DNA from: an uncultured Eubacterium sp. | GTDB lineage: Bacteria; Bacillota; Clostridia; Lachnospirales; Lachnospiraceae | DNA length: 64,000 bases | NCBI GenBank assembly: GCA_910589595.1 | Contig: CAJUTM010000011.1 | Coordinates: 1-64,000, forward strand | Direction: 5' to 3' | In this document: piece after piece, positions 26,647 to 34,734 of the stretch | How the letters are laid out: the number at the start of each line of letters is the position of its first letter | Position numbering within the stretch: position 1 is the stretch's first letter | The notes under the pieces: model-generated | What the model was told of the DNA's origin: nothing | The model's input: the letters and a program-made list of their open reading frames with translations, nothing else | Databases searched by the model: none | Made by a program: the position numbers and the translations under genes

Positions 26647-26667
26647 TCTATCTTATTGATATCCCTT

Positions 26668-26994
26668 TTAACAATTTATATTATTCAGTTTCTCTGTAAT
26701 GTTTTTTAACATTAAATACATCTTGTCTCTTTCACACAGTTTCCAAATAAAATCAAATTGTGCTTTTGTAAAATCAAATCTCATTTTTGCATCTGAAAAA
26801 GCAGTAGTAGTACTTTCAAAAGCATTAATCATATATGATAATATTGTATTAATTGATTTACGCACCACATTAATTTCATCAGTATTCCACTTTTTATAAT
26901 TCTTAATCACACTATTATTTAGAACATAATTATTATATGTGTGCTCAATTAAATCTTCAAATTCATCAGTGCTTTTTATGATTTCTTTCAGACC
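26668..26994 (-). pseudogene. Displaced C-terminal part of the nitrilase-fold protein
   Basis: An open frame that continues the nitrilase-like gene one base out of phase. If one G of the GGG at 26993-26995 is removed, translation runs on as GLKEIIKSTDEFEDLIEHTY and then through the 80-residue open frame beginning VIKNYKKW. The segment (108 residues) is helical and charged and has no recognised domain. It has no ribosome binding site of its own at the GTG at 26910. Either the gene is frameshifted, or a homopolymer slip alters it. Confidence 0.5.
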
Positions 26995-28141
26995 CTGTTT
27001 TAGATGGGGTTATTATAAATCCTATTGCTTTTTCTTTTTTTATATTTTCTGTTAATTCCCTTTTATTATGACATAAAGCAGAACATGTATTACACATAAT
27101 AGTTGTACTATGATATCTTTCGGCAAGATGAACAGCATTATTGCATAAATCCATCGACGGACTACATGCTGGTAATATAATAAAGTCATTAAGTAATAAT
27201 TTAGATACATTAATAAATGAATCATTATCTATATCTCTACATATAAATGTTGAAACTCTTCCGAATGTGTTTATGTCTATTATATGCAAATCATCATTTT
27301 TCTCTAATTTTTCCCGAAAAATTACATAATTATTATTTTCAAAACTATGTGTTTTTAAAATGTCTTCTAATACTTCCCGCTGTTGTTTGTCACTACACTT
27401 TTTTATAACACTCTGCAATTGATTTCTATTGTACTTTAACTCAAATGGAACCTTTTTATTATAGCTAAATACAGTTTCTCCTTCATATAAAACTGTACAA
27501 ATATTATTATTATCTTTCCAAATGCTACCACAAAACATAAATTTAATTTTCTTTTCTATAATTATATTTTTAATATTATTAAAAATATGTTCTGTCATAA
27601 GCATTTCAGGTAAAATCAAAAAATCAATATCAGTATCTATGCTATTTAAAAATACTATATATCTTTCTAATAACATTTTCTCTTTTAATGGAAACATCTT
27701 TTCTATATAAAAATTCTTTTCTTTTGTATATTTAATATCAAATATTTCATTAATATCAATATAAGTTGTTTTTAAAGTTGGAAATATCTGAATTTCATTA
27801 TTCAAATACAAATTTAACCCTTTATATGTTTTAAAATCCCAGTCATAATTACAAGAGCTCTTAAAAATATAAATTTCACATGAATCAATTTCTAAAATAA
27901 TATTATAGTAATCCTGAGTAGAAAATTCTTCACAATTGTAAAATTCTATTAAAGATTTTTTTAATCTTGAAAATGCCTCAAATAGATTACAATTTCTAAT
28001 TTCTATATATCTCAAAAACAAACAATGAAATTTATCACTTTTCTCCATTTTATTAAGATCGAAAAGTTTATCTTCACATATTTTTTTATAACAAAATGCC
28101 ATTAAATCATAGATAGTGTTTATTTTCTTCTCATCGTTCAT
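26966..28141 (-). CDS. Nitrilase-fold (carbon-nitrogen hydrolase-like) protein, frameshifted near the end
   Basis: An AT-rich gene of 391 residues as it stands, about 490 if the frameshift near 26994 is repaired. Residues 1-155 match nothing I know. From about residue 160 the order of features fits the nitrilase superfamily: Glu179 (LILPEMLM), Lys229/230 (FSYNKKVPFE) and Cys301 (STFICRDI). Such domains hydrolyse C-N bonds; related ones are fused to defence-associated reverse transcriptases, but no RT is visible here. Start ATG at 28141 has GAGG six bases upstream. Base composition and island context suggest horizontal transfer. Confidence 0.6.
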   Translation of the reverse strand: MNDEKKINTIYDLMAFCYKKICEDKLFDLNKMEKSDKFHCLFLRYIEIRNCNLFEAFSRLKKSLIEFYNCEEFSTQDYYNIILEIDSCEIYIFKSSCNYDWDFKTYKGLNLYLNNEIQIFPTLKTTYIDINEIFDIKYTKEKNFYIEKMFPLKEKMLLERYIVFLNSIDTDIDFLILPEMLMTEHIFNNIKNIIIEKKIKFMFCGSIWKDNNNICTVLYEGETVFSYNKKVPFELKYNRNQLQSVIKKCSDKQQREVLEDILKTHSFENNNYVIFREKLEKNDDLHIIDINTFGRVSTFICRDIDNDSFINVSKLLLNDFIILPACSPSMDLCNNAVHLAERYHSTTIMCNTCSALCHNKRELTENIKKEKAIGFIITPSKTGSERNHKKH

Positions 28142-28277
28142 AACCAGCCTCATCTTAATACCTAACGGTAATAGTAAAAATTCACATAAGTTACTTCTCT
28201 ATTTTACCACATTGTACCATTACTTACAACACAAAATATCCTTGAATTTCCTTGAATTTCCGTCAAAATGAATTGCA

Positions 28278-29357
28278 CTAAGAATACAATCTTTTTAACC
28301 ATTGAAAACGTCTGTTTTCAGACAAGCGGATAATAAGCAGAGAGGCTGCTATTGTTATTATCAACGTTATAATAAAATCCCAACATGTGGACTCAATTTC
28401 AAAATCAAAACAATACCCAAAAAACTCAGATACCAATTTTTCTATCCACAAATGCAATAAGAAAATCAGCATACTCAATTGCCGCAATACCGGATAAATT
28501 TTTTTATTTTCTAACTTCATATTTTTAACAATATAAAACATAAAAAATGAAGTCGGAACTAAAAAGACATACATGTCATATTTTCTTGAAAAATTAAAAT
28601 AACTGACAATAATCAGTTCAGCAAGCATCAACAAATAGGAAAGAGAAAAACCTGTCACTGCTGCCCTCTTTGAAAATTTTATCTTTTTAAATGCAAACAG
28701 CATTCCGATACCCATAAAAAGGAACGCTTCAAACACTCCATTTCTCGTTGTTACAATAACTTTTTCTACAATTTTTAACACTGACCAGATACTTGGAAAC
28801 ATATCTTTTATAGGTCGAATAACGCCAAACCAGCTTTGTGCTAACAGTCCGACGGCATACAAGGCGCCGGCAATTATCAATATGTATTTTATCTTTATCC
28901 TTTTGTACAAAAGAAAAGAGCATAATAAACCACCGACAATCGTCGCATTCAAATACCATAGCTGCGTATAACTTCCTGTAAACAAAAAATCTCTGACCCA
29001 TCCTAGAAAAGCATGTAGCGTCCCATTTTTGTTATTTATAATCCAGCCAAGACATAATGGAAAATAAATAATCGTCCACAGGATATACAATCTCAATATT
29101 TTCAATAAGTAATTTTTCGTCGGTTGCCATATAAAATTCTCATAGTTCGTTTTTCTGTATAAAAAGTACCCGCTTGTAATAAAAAAGAACGGAACGCCTG
29201 TTCTCCCCCCCCAATTTTTTATGATAAAATTAGCAAAATGAAACGTTTCATTTTCTCCCAACGGAGCAATATGAATCATCACAATCATAATTGCACACAA
29301 AAATTTCGCTGCGTCAATTGCATTATATACCGGTTTGTCAGAATTTAAACTACTCAT
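28278..29357 (-). CDS. Acyltransferase family 3 membrane protein
   Basis: A 359-residue integral membrane protein with about ten helices. The N-terminus (IDAAKFLCAIMIVMIHIAP) holds the conserved catalytic His, followed by FFFITSGYFLYRK; both are hallmarks of acyltransferase-3 / OafA-like O-acyltransferases. It probably O-acetylates surface polysaccharide or another envelope polymer. It overlaps the BCCT gene stop by four bases (ATGA) and is the last gene of the lic module. Confidence 0.85.
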   Translation of the reverse strand: MSSLNSDKPVYNAIDAAKFLCAIMIVMIHIAPLGENETFHFANFIIKNWGGRTGVPFFFITSGYFLYRKTNYENFIWQPTKNYLLKILRLYILWTIIYFPLCLGWIINNKNGTLHAFLGWVRDFLFTGSYTQLWYLNATIVGGLLCSFLLYKRIKIKYILIIAGALYAVGLLAQSWFGVIRPIKDMFPSIWSVLKIVEKVIVTTRNGVFEAFLFMGIGMLFAFKKIKFSKRAAVTGFSLSYLLMLAELIIVSYFNFSRKYDMYVFLVPTSFFMFYIVKNMKLENKKIYPVLRQLSMLIFLLHLWIEKLVSEFFGYCFDFEIESTCWDFIITLIITIAASLLIIRLSENRRFQWLKRLYS

Positions 29358-30868
29358 TTTAATCCTCCATTCCGAAAATCCCCAAAAATATTGGCATAAT
29401 ATTTCTTAGCGTCTTTTAAAAAACTAATTACTATTAATACCATAACAATCCCAATCGGAAATGCAGCCACGATACTGACCGACTGCAGATTATTCATGGA
29501 ACTTTCAGAAAATACCAGTGCAATTGGCAGTATAATCAGAAGCACACACCACAGCAGTTGTATCATTTTGTTTGGCGATTTCCCCTCTTCCAACTTATGA
29601 TAGCTGTAACAAGAAACGGTATACGCAATGGAATCAAATGAAGTGGCATAAAAGGCAATCATCGTCACTAATACAAGAACTAAAACAAACGGTGCGCACG
29701 GTAACGTCTTGATGACGTTGATAATCATCGAATACAAATCTCCGGTTTCGTTATATTGTGCAATAAAATCCGCCGCCTTTGATGTCTGCAGCCCCAGAGA
29801 ATAATTACCTAAAACAATAAAACTCACAATTGTCGAACCGACGCCAAACACATATCCGCCCAGTATCGTCTGTCTGATAGTTCTCCCTCTGGAAATATTG
29901 CCGATAAAAAATGGAGCGGCAACGCACCAGACCATCCAATACGCCCAATAATAAATTGTCCAGTCCTGTGGGAAATTATTTACACGAGCCGCATCCGTAT
30001 AGGTAGCTAATCCAATGAAATTCTGTGCCATTCTCCCTAATGATTCAAATCCCGTCTCAATGATATATCGTCCTTCGCCGCCAAACAGCAGAACAAAGGC
30101 AAGCAGGGCAAAAAACATATAAATGCAAACTTTTGCTAACACACTTATACCCTTAAATCCGTGCAGGAGGGAATAGGTATAAACACAACAAGTTACAAGC
30201 AAAATAATAATTGTAATAACCGTCCTGCTTATTGTGATATGGAACAATTCTCCAATAATACCCGCCATCAGCGGAGTAGCTACACTAAACGTCGTAGCAG
30301 TTCCTGCCAGTAATGCAAATACAGCTAGTAAATCAATAATCCTCCCTGCAATTCCGTCCGTTTGCTTTCCCAATAACGGACGGCATGCCTCGGAGTACTT
30401 TTGTCTGCTTCTCTTTCTTACATGCAGCATGAAACCAAAAGCAACCGCCAGAACCAGATAGAACCCCCACGGGATAAAACTCCAATGGAAAATTGGGAAC
30501 ACCCCGGACCACTCCTGAATACTGCCCAGCTCTGCTATATGCGGGTTGGTCGCATACATAATCCACTCAGAAAATGAGTAAAACAGAATATCTGCAGCAA
30601 GTCCACAGGTGAACATCATACTTCCCAAGACAAAGAAAGAGTACTTAGGCTTTTCATCCTGTTTACCTAAAACAATATTTCCATACTTTGATACCGACAG
30701 AAAAATCGAAAGTAAAAATATACCTAATCCAATAATCAGGTAGTAAGTACCTAATGTATCTCCAAAAAAGAAACGAATCTGGCTCAGAACACGATTGGAT
30801 TCTTCCGGCCGAAAGAAGAATAGCACACTTAACACTAATATAATAACTAATGGTACAATTGTAATCAT
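29354..30868 (-). CDS. BCCT family transporter (choline/betaine, LicB-like role)
   Basis: At least 504 residues with about 12 membrane helices. The BCCT signature is present: WTIYYWAYWMVW in helix 8, and FHWSFIPWGFYL in the helix 3-4 region. Its place between choline-phosphate genes and the aromatic box point to choline uptake, as LicB/BetT proteins do. The ATG at 30868 has no ribosome site. A better ATG at 30891, preceded by AAGGTG, is out of frame by one base because of an A7 run; A8 would give MKKNKIDWMITIV. Confidence 0.85.
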   Translation of the reverse strand: MITIVPLVIILVLSVLFFFRPEESNRVLSQIRFFFGDTLGTYYLIIGLGIFLLSIFLSVSKYGNIVLGKQDEKPKYSFFVLGSMMFTCGLAADILFYSFSEWIMYATNPHIAELGSIQEWSGVFPIFHWSFIPWGFYLVLAVAFGFMLHVRKRSRQKYSEACRPLLGKQTDGIAGRIIDLLAVFALLAGTATTFSVATPLMAGIIGELFHITISRTVITIIILLVTCCVYTYSLLHGFKGISVLAKVCIYMFFALLAFVLLFGGEGRYIIETGFESLGRMAQNFIGLATYTDAARVNNFPQDWTIYYWAYWMVWCVAAPFFIGNISRGRTIRQTILGGYVFGVGSTIVSFIVLGNYSLGLQTSKAADFIAQYNETGDLYSMIINVIKTLPCAPFVLVLVLVTMIAFYATSFDSIAYTVSCYSYHKLEEGKSPNKMIQLLWCVLLIILPIALVFSESSMNNLQSVSIVAAFPIGIVMVLIVISFLKDAKKYYANIFGDFRNGGLK

Positions 30869-30922
30869 CCAGTCAATCTTATTTTTTTCATGTTTTTTAT
30901 CACCTTTTCTGTTTATAAAAAA

Positions 30923-31558
30923 TTATTTGTTTATCGAATAACTTTTATCAATCTTAATTAACTCATCATATCCGTCAATTTCCAAAACATCTCCTGTTTC
31001 CATCGGTCTGATACCTAAGTTGTATTCATCAAAATGACAAAACAGTGCTACGTCATCCCCATATATTTGTCGGTTCTGTTTTTTAATAAATTCTTCTTCT
31101 AAATGTGTTCTTAACCTTTTCCCATCTTCTTCCGTCCATCGTGATATGGAAAAGAGCTGCCATCCCCGCTCACCGCCATCTCTGGAACACGAAATAACTT
31201 TTCCATTCTCTACCTGCATTAACCATTCCTCTGTTTTTTGCTCTGTCCAAACAGCATTATATCCGGATTTTTCAAATTCCGGTTCAAGAACTTTATGATT
31301 GTTTATTATCTGGTCCCCATCTAAAATTATGGCGTCCTCTAAATAGTTTCTTGCCATATATAATGACGATATATTATTGCATTCAGAATAATATGGATTC
31401 TCAATGAAATTTACATCACTATACTTTTCCTCTAAGATGTGAAATTGCTCTTTTAAGTAGCCGACAACAATATATACTTCACAAATATTGTTTCTGTGTA
31501 AGGCATCAATAACGGTGAAACCGGCCGCCATAATAATTGCTCTTTTTACCCTATGCAT
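30923..31558 (-). CDS. Phosphocholine cytidylyltransferase-like protein lacking the NTP-binding segment
   Basis: A 211-residue protein of the LicC/sugar nucleotidyltransferase family: YIVVGYLKEQF, ENPYYSECNNISSLYMARNY, and AIILDGDQII carrying the catalytic Asp. LicC makes CDP-choline from CTP and phosphocholine. The N-terminus reads RAIIMAAG-FTVIDALHRNNI: about 27 residues, including the G-x-G-x-R-x-x-P ... P-K signature that binds the NTP, are missing in frame at about 31515-31525. As encoded it should be inactive. It follows the stop of the choline kinase gene directly (TAAATG). Confidence 0.7.
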   Translation of the reverse strand: MHRVKRAIIMAAGFTVIDALHRNNICEVYIVVGYLKEQFHILEEKYSDVNFIENPYYSECNNISSLYMARNYLEDAIILDGDQIINNHKVLEPEFEKSGYNAVWTEQKTEEWLMQVENGKVISCSRDGGERGWQLFSISRWTEEDGKRLRTHLEEEFIKKQNRQIYGDDVALFCHFDEYNLGIRPMETGDVLEIDGYDELIKIDKSYSINK

Positions 31559-33052
31559 TTATCCCTCTCCCATTCTGTCTTTGGCTATCTGATAATAATC
31601 TTTCGCATACCTATACTGTCTCAGTGAGTATTCTCCAAATTCTACCCCGAGACTTCGTTTGTATTCACACCAGTTACTCCAGAGCAGACCACAGGTCGCA
31701 ATATAACAATATATTTTTGTTCTCACGGCCTCCTCACAATTTCCATCAAAATAGATATCAATTAATGTATCAATTTCCCTCTTATCATACAGTGAATAGA
31801 TACAAAACATGGCAATATCCACATGAGGGTCCTGCATAGCTGCATACTCCCAATCAATTAGGTATATCTCTTCTGTTCCATTGTCATTGGGCGAAAAAAG
31901 AAAATTATCCGGCACGGCATCAATATGGGTTAAACATCTTTCCGCACTATGCAAATTGATAAAAGATTGTAAAGACAGTACATTCTTTTTTGTGTTTTCG
32001 TAGTCACGGAAAATAGACGGTACACCGTTCCATAACTTCTCATAAAAATCAATTTGCTTAACAAGAGAAAACTCGTGCGGAACAGTAAGCCTCAATTGAT
32101 GAAATTCTTTCAATTTTTTCATACATTTTCTAATATCATCTTCCTTAGCAGGGGCGCAGACTCTTGCATTTTCGATAAATGTTGTTATTTTATATCCGTG
32201 AACAGAATCAATATATATAATATCTTCACAAATTTTCTTGTTCTTTATCTTATTATAAACCAGTGCCTCTTCTTTTCTGTTAATCAGCAAATCGGTTCCC
32301 TCACCCGGCACCCGCATAATATATTTCTTACCATCCGTTTCAAACAAAAAGGAGCGATTTGTCATACCCTTTTTCAACACTTCAATATTGACAATTTCAT
32401 TTTTATGTACTCCCAATACTTTTAAAATAACTTCTATGCAAATGGAATTGAGATGCCTTGAATCTTCATCCAACTCTCGCAACTGCTCATAAGTGTTTAT
32501 TTCGACCACATCTGCAGAAGAAACTACTTTGGCCTGAATAAACATCTTTCCGTTTTCATACAATACCTCTTCCCAAAAAGAATTCGTATGTTTCTTTTCG
32601 GAATCATATTCAATAAGTCTTTCCCTCACTCTCCTACTATCTTCAGCAGTCAAATACGCAATCCCAATCATCAAATTTCCGACCTGCTTATCGTTGCATA
32701 TAACTAATTCTTTCTTCCTGCTGACTCTGACTTCACTTTCACCGTCCGTCCTATTGCTCACCATATACCATGAATACAATTCGTATCGGCAGAATGGGTT
32801 GTTCGCACACCATATATCACACGGAATGATATAAGTATTGGATAATTTATCAGCCGCTATTTTTAGCGAATGTAAATTATTTTTTGAAGAATACATACTA
32901 TTGTAAATCAGCGTCACATCATACTTGTCAATAAGATATTCAAACTTTTCTTTCATAAAGCCAACCACTACCGATATATCAAATATGCCGGCTTCATTTA
33001 GCTGTTCTATTATCCTTTCAATTAATGGCATTCGCAGGTCTGTTACTCTCAA
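31559..33052 (-). pseudogene. Nucleotidyltransferase-choline kinase (LicC-LicA fusion), 5' truncated
   Basis: The frame encodes about 490 residues. The first ~190 are the back part of a LicC-like nucleotidyltransferase (PLIERIIEQLNEAGIFDISV, VVGFMKEKFEYL). From about residue 195 a LicA choline kinase follows, with VLKKGMTNRSFLF, the Brenner-type catalytic loop CLTHIDAVPDNFLF and the metal-binding LIDWEYAAMQDP. No good start exists: the frame opens with a TTG, and the ATG at 33031 lacks a ribosome site. It seems to be the rest of a longer HTH-LicC-LicA protein whose NTP-binding segment was deleted at about 33020-33030 with a frame change. The kinase part is intact. Confidence 0.7.
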
Positions 33053-33233
33053 GCTCTTTCTTTGCCAGAGAAGTTACCGCAAAGTCTTCATTCAAAAAAC
33101 CCTCTTCCACTAACCTTTTTAAAGACTGATTCACAATTCCTAACGAATACCCGCTAATTTCTGATAAATCCCTTTGATTTGTATAAGGTTCTAAACAAAG
33201 AAGCTTTAAAATATCACTTTGCTGCCTATTCAT
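33018..33233 (-). CDS. Winged-helix DNA-binding fragment of the LicC-LicA fusion
   Basis: A 71-residue winged HTH: QSDILKLLCLEPYTNQRDLS, then SGYSLGIVNQSLKRLVEEGF. It ends at NRPANAIN and a stop, exactly where related fused proteins would enter the nucleotidyltransferase (R-A-I-I-L-A-A-G). In complete relatives this domain is the N-terminus of the HTH-NTase-kinase protein. Here it overlaps the kinase frame by 35 bases in another phase. Start ATG 33233 has GGGGAGAG upstream. It might still act as a small DNA-binding protein. Confidence 0.65.
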   Translation of the reverse strand: MNRQQSDILKLLCLEPYTNQRDLSEISGYSLGIVNQSLKRLVEEGFLNEDFAVTSLAKKELESNRPANAIN

Positions 33234-33263
33234 AGCTCTCCCCTCTTTTATTCTACAAGGATT

Positions 33264-33295
33264 TTCACGAAAATAAACTATTTTAATATCGTGAA
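33264..33295 (-). promoter_or_regulatory. Inverted repeat in the lic leader (candidate operator)
   Basis: TTCACGA and TCGTGAA form a perfect 7-bp inverted repeat with 18 AT-rich bases between, lying between the promoter and the HTH start codon. It is a plausible site for the winged-helix protein that follows. Confidence 0.4.
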
Positions 33296-33305
33296 CACAA
33301 AAGCA

Positions 33306-33334
33306 ATGATAACGCTCACTCACAAATTTGTCAA
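33306..33334 (-). promoter_or_regulatory. Promoter of the lic module
   Basis: TTGACA (33329-33334), 17-base spacer, TATCAT (33306-33311) on the minus strand, directly after the licD stop. It gives the lic genes their own transcription start within the large polysaccharide locus. Confidence 0.65.
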
Positions 33335-33352
33335 TGATTAGCTCCTATGTTA

Positions 33353-34177
33353 CTACTCCCCATATGGCCCAAAATCAATTTTATAATTACTGTGCACGAC
33401 TCTGTCTTTCTCGTCCGGAAGTTTCATATAATCTCCATATCGTGTTCTCAAAAAATCATCATATTTTTCAAACCCTTTAAACTTTTCACTCTCAAACACA
33501 TAATTAACCGGTTTCGTAAACCAGTTATTCTGAATTTTGGTTCTTGGGTAATCACTCGTAAAGCAAACTTTTGTATCTTTCTTATTATTTTGTGTAATTA
33601 GGGCATACCGCTTCTTTTTCATAAATTCTATTGAAAATGGAAGTCCCAATATTTTAAATACTTTGTAGCTTAATTTCCCTTTGTGCTCCTCTGTCCCATA
33701 ACCGCATTTTGTCCATAACATATTTTTCAACAAATGATTCTTCCACAACACCCACCGCTGTTTTCGAGATGTATCCGGCAGATTATCATATGGAAAAATA
33801 TCTGCAAAAATACCATGCTTTACATCTGCATCCTTTGAAAATTCTTCGATAAAATGAGTTCCTATCAATTGTACTTTCGCAAAGGAAAAACAATAATTTT
33901 TCTCCGACCATTCCGTCTGCAAAAAATATTTATTCTTATCAAGTTCTTTCTCGCACACCTGTAAAAACCGCTCAAAATCACTACGCTTCATTGCAATATC
34001 AAAATCATCATCCCAAGGGATAAAGCCTTTATGCCGCACAGCTCCCAACATGGAACCACCGTCCAGATAATAATCAATATTGTATTTGTCACAGATTCTT
34101 GCAATCTCTTTTGCTATCAATAAAATCAGTTGTTGCAATTTCTTCTTTTCTGCTTCTGCCATAAGATTATTCACCAT
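33353..34177 (-). CDS. licD: LicD family phosphocholine transferase
   Basis: A 274-residue enzyme of the LicD family, which transfers phosphocholine (or another phospho-base) from CDP-choline to surface glycans. The signature DGGSMLGAVRHKGFIPWDDD with the following FDIAM is complete, with the Asp residues of the fukutin/LicD nucleotidyltransferase fold. The C-terminal YGDYMKLPDEKDR is also typical. ATG at 34177 overlaps the upstream acetyltransferase gene, so the two are translationally coupled. It is the last polysaccharide gene before the lic promoter. Confidence 0.92.
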   Translation of the reverse strand: MVNNLMAEAEKKKLQQLILLIAKEIARICDKYNIDYYLDGGSMLGAVRHKGFIPWDDDFDIAMKRSDFERFLQVCEKELDKNKYFLQTEWSEKNYCFSFAKVQLIGTHFIEEFSKDADVKHGIFADIFPYDNLPDTSRKQRWVLWKNHLLKNMLWTKCGYGTEEHKGKLSYKVFKILGLPFSIEFMKKKRYALITQNNKKDTKVCFTSDYPRTKIQNNWFTKPVNYVFESEKFKGFEKYDDFLRTRYGDYMKLPDEKDRVVHSNYKIDFGPYGE

Positions 34178-34703
34178 CCATTCTTATACATCGTAACATC
34201 TCTTCTTTTTTATTGCTCACAATTCTCTCCGCATCATAAGGCAGTCTGTTTTCATAGCATTTTTTTGCATAATCCTCCGTCTTCATAATATAGCGGGCCG
34301 GAACTCCGCCCCACACTTCACCGGAAGGAACGCTTTTCGTAACAACACTTCCCGCTGCAATAATGCAGTCGTTTCCAACACTTACATTGGGTAAAAGAAT
34401 ACTGCGCAATCCAATAAAACAGTTATCTCCAATCTTAATCGGGCCAAATTTATAAGTGCCCTTATATGGTTCCGTTTCACGAAATACAAACGTTGAACCA
34501 TCGTGATTAACAAACGTAACCTGACTTGAAATCAAAACATGATTCCCTATTGAAATAAGATATGGTTCTGTTCCCCATGATGGATTATCTACAAAACGGC
34601 AGTTGTTTCCCACTTTTACTCCAATATATCTGGCATATTGAATCGGGTCCCGCCGTCGATAACTGTTAATTATTTTTTGAATCACTCTTCTTAAAACACT
34701 CAT
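34167..34703 (-). CDS. Left-handed beta-helix acyltransferase (hexapeptide family)
   Basis: A 178-residue protein with hexapeptide repeats forming a left-handed beta-helix: GVKVGNNCRFVDNP, ISIGNHVLISSQVTFVNHDG with the catalytic His, then IGDNCFIGLRSILLPNVSVG and GSVVTKSVPSGEVWGGVPA. It is a WcaF/maltose-acetyltransferase-like enzyme that probably uses acetyl-CoA to acetylate a sugar of the polysaccharide. It lies between the flippase and licD genes. Confidence 0.88.
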   Translation of the reverse strand: MSVLRRVIQKIINSYRRRDPIQYARYIGVKVGNNCRFVDNPSWGTEPYLISIGNHVLISSQVTFVNHDGSTFVFRETEPYKGTYKFGPIKIGDNCFIGLRSILLPNVSVGNDCIIAAGSVVTKSVPSGEVWGGVPARYIMKTEDYAKKCYENRLPYDAERIVSNKKEEMLRCIRMDGE

Positions 34704-34734
34704 CTGTCCTGATTCTCCTTTCCCATATATGAAA

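Larger units (their letters stand above)
26129..26667. other. 539-bp gene-free stretch at the edge of the AT-rich island
   Basis: No intact gene is visible. The right half carries degraded fragments of a YefM/YoeB toxin-antitoxin pair on the plus strand (listed separately). The left half, 26150-26440, is AT-rich with no clear promoter, RNA or repeat. Confidence 0.6.

Noticed and set aside
26966..28153. Reverse transcriptase-nitrilase defence protein
   Set aside because: No reverse transcriptase motif (such as Y/F-x-D-D) is present; only the nitrilase-like half can be supported.
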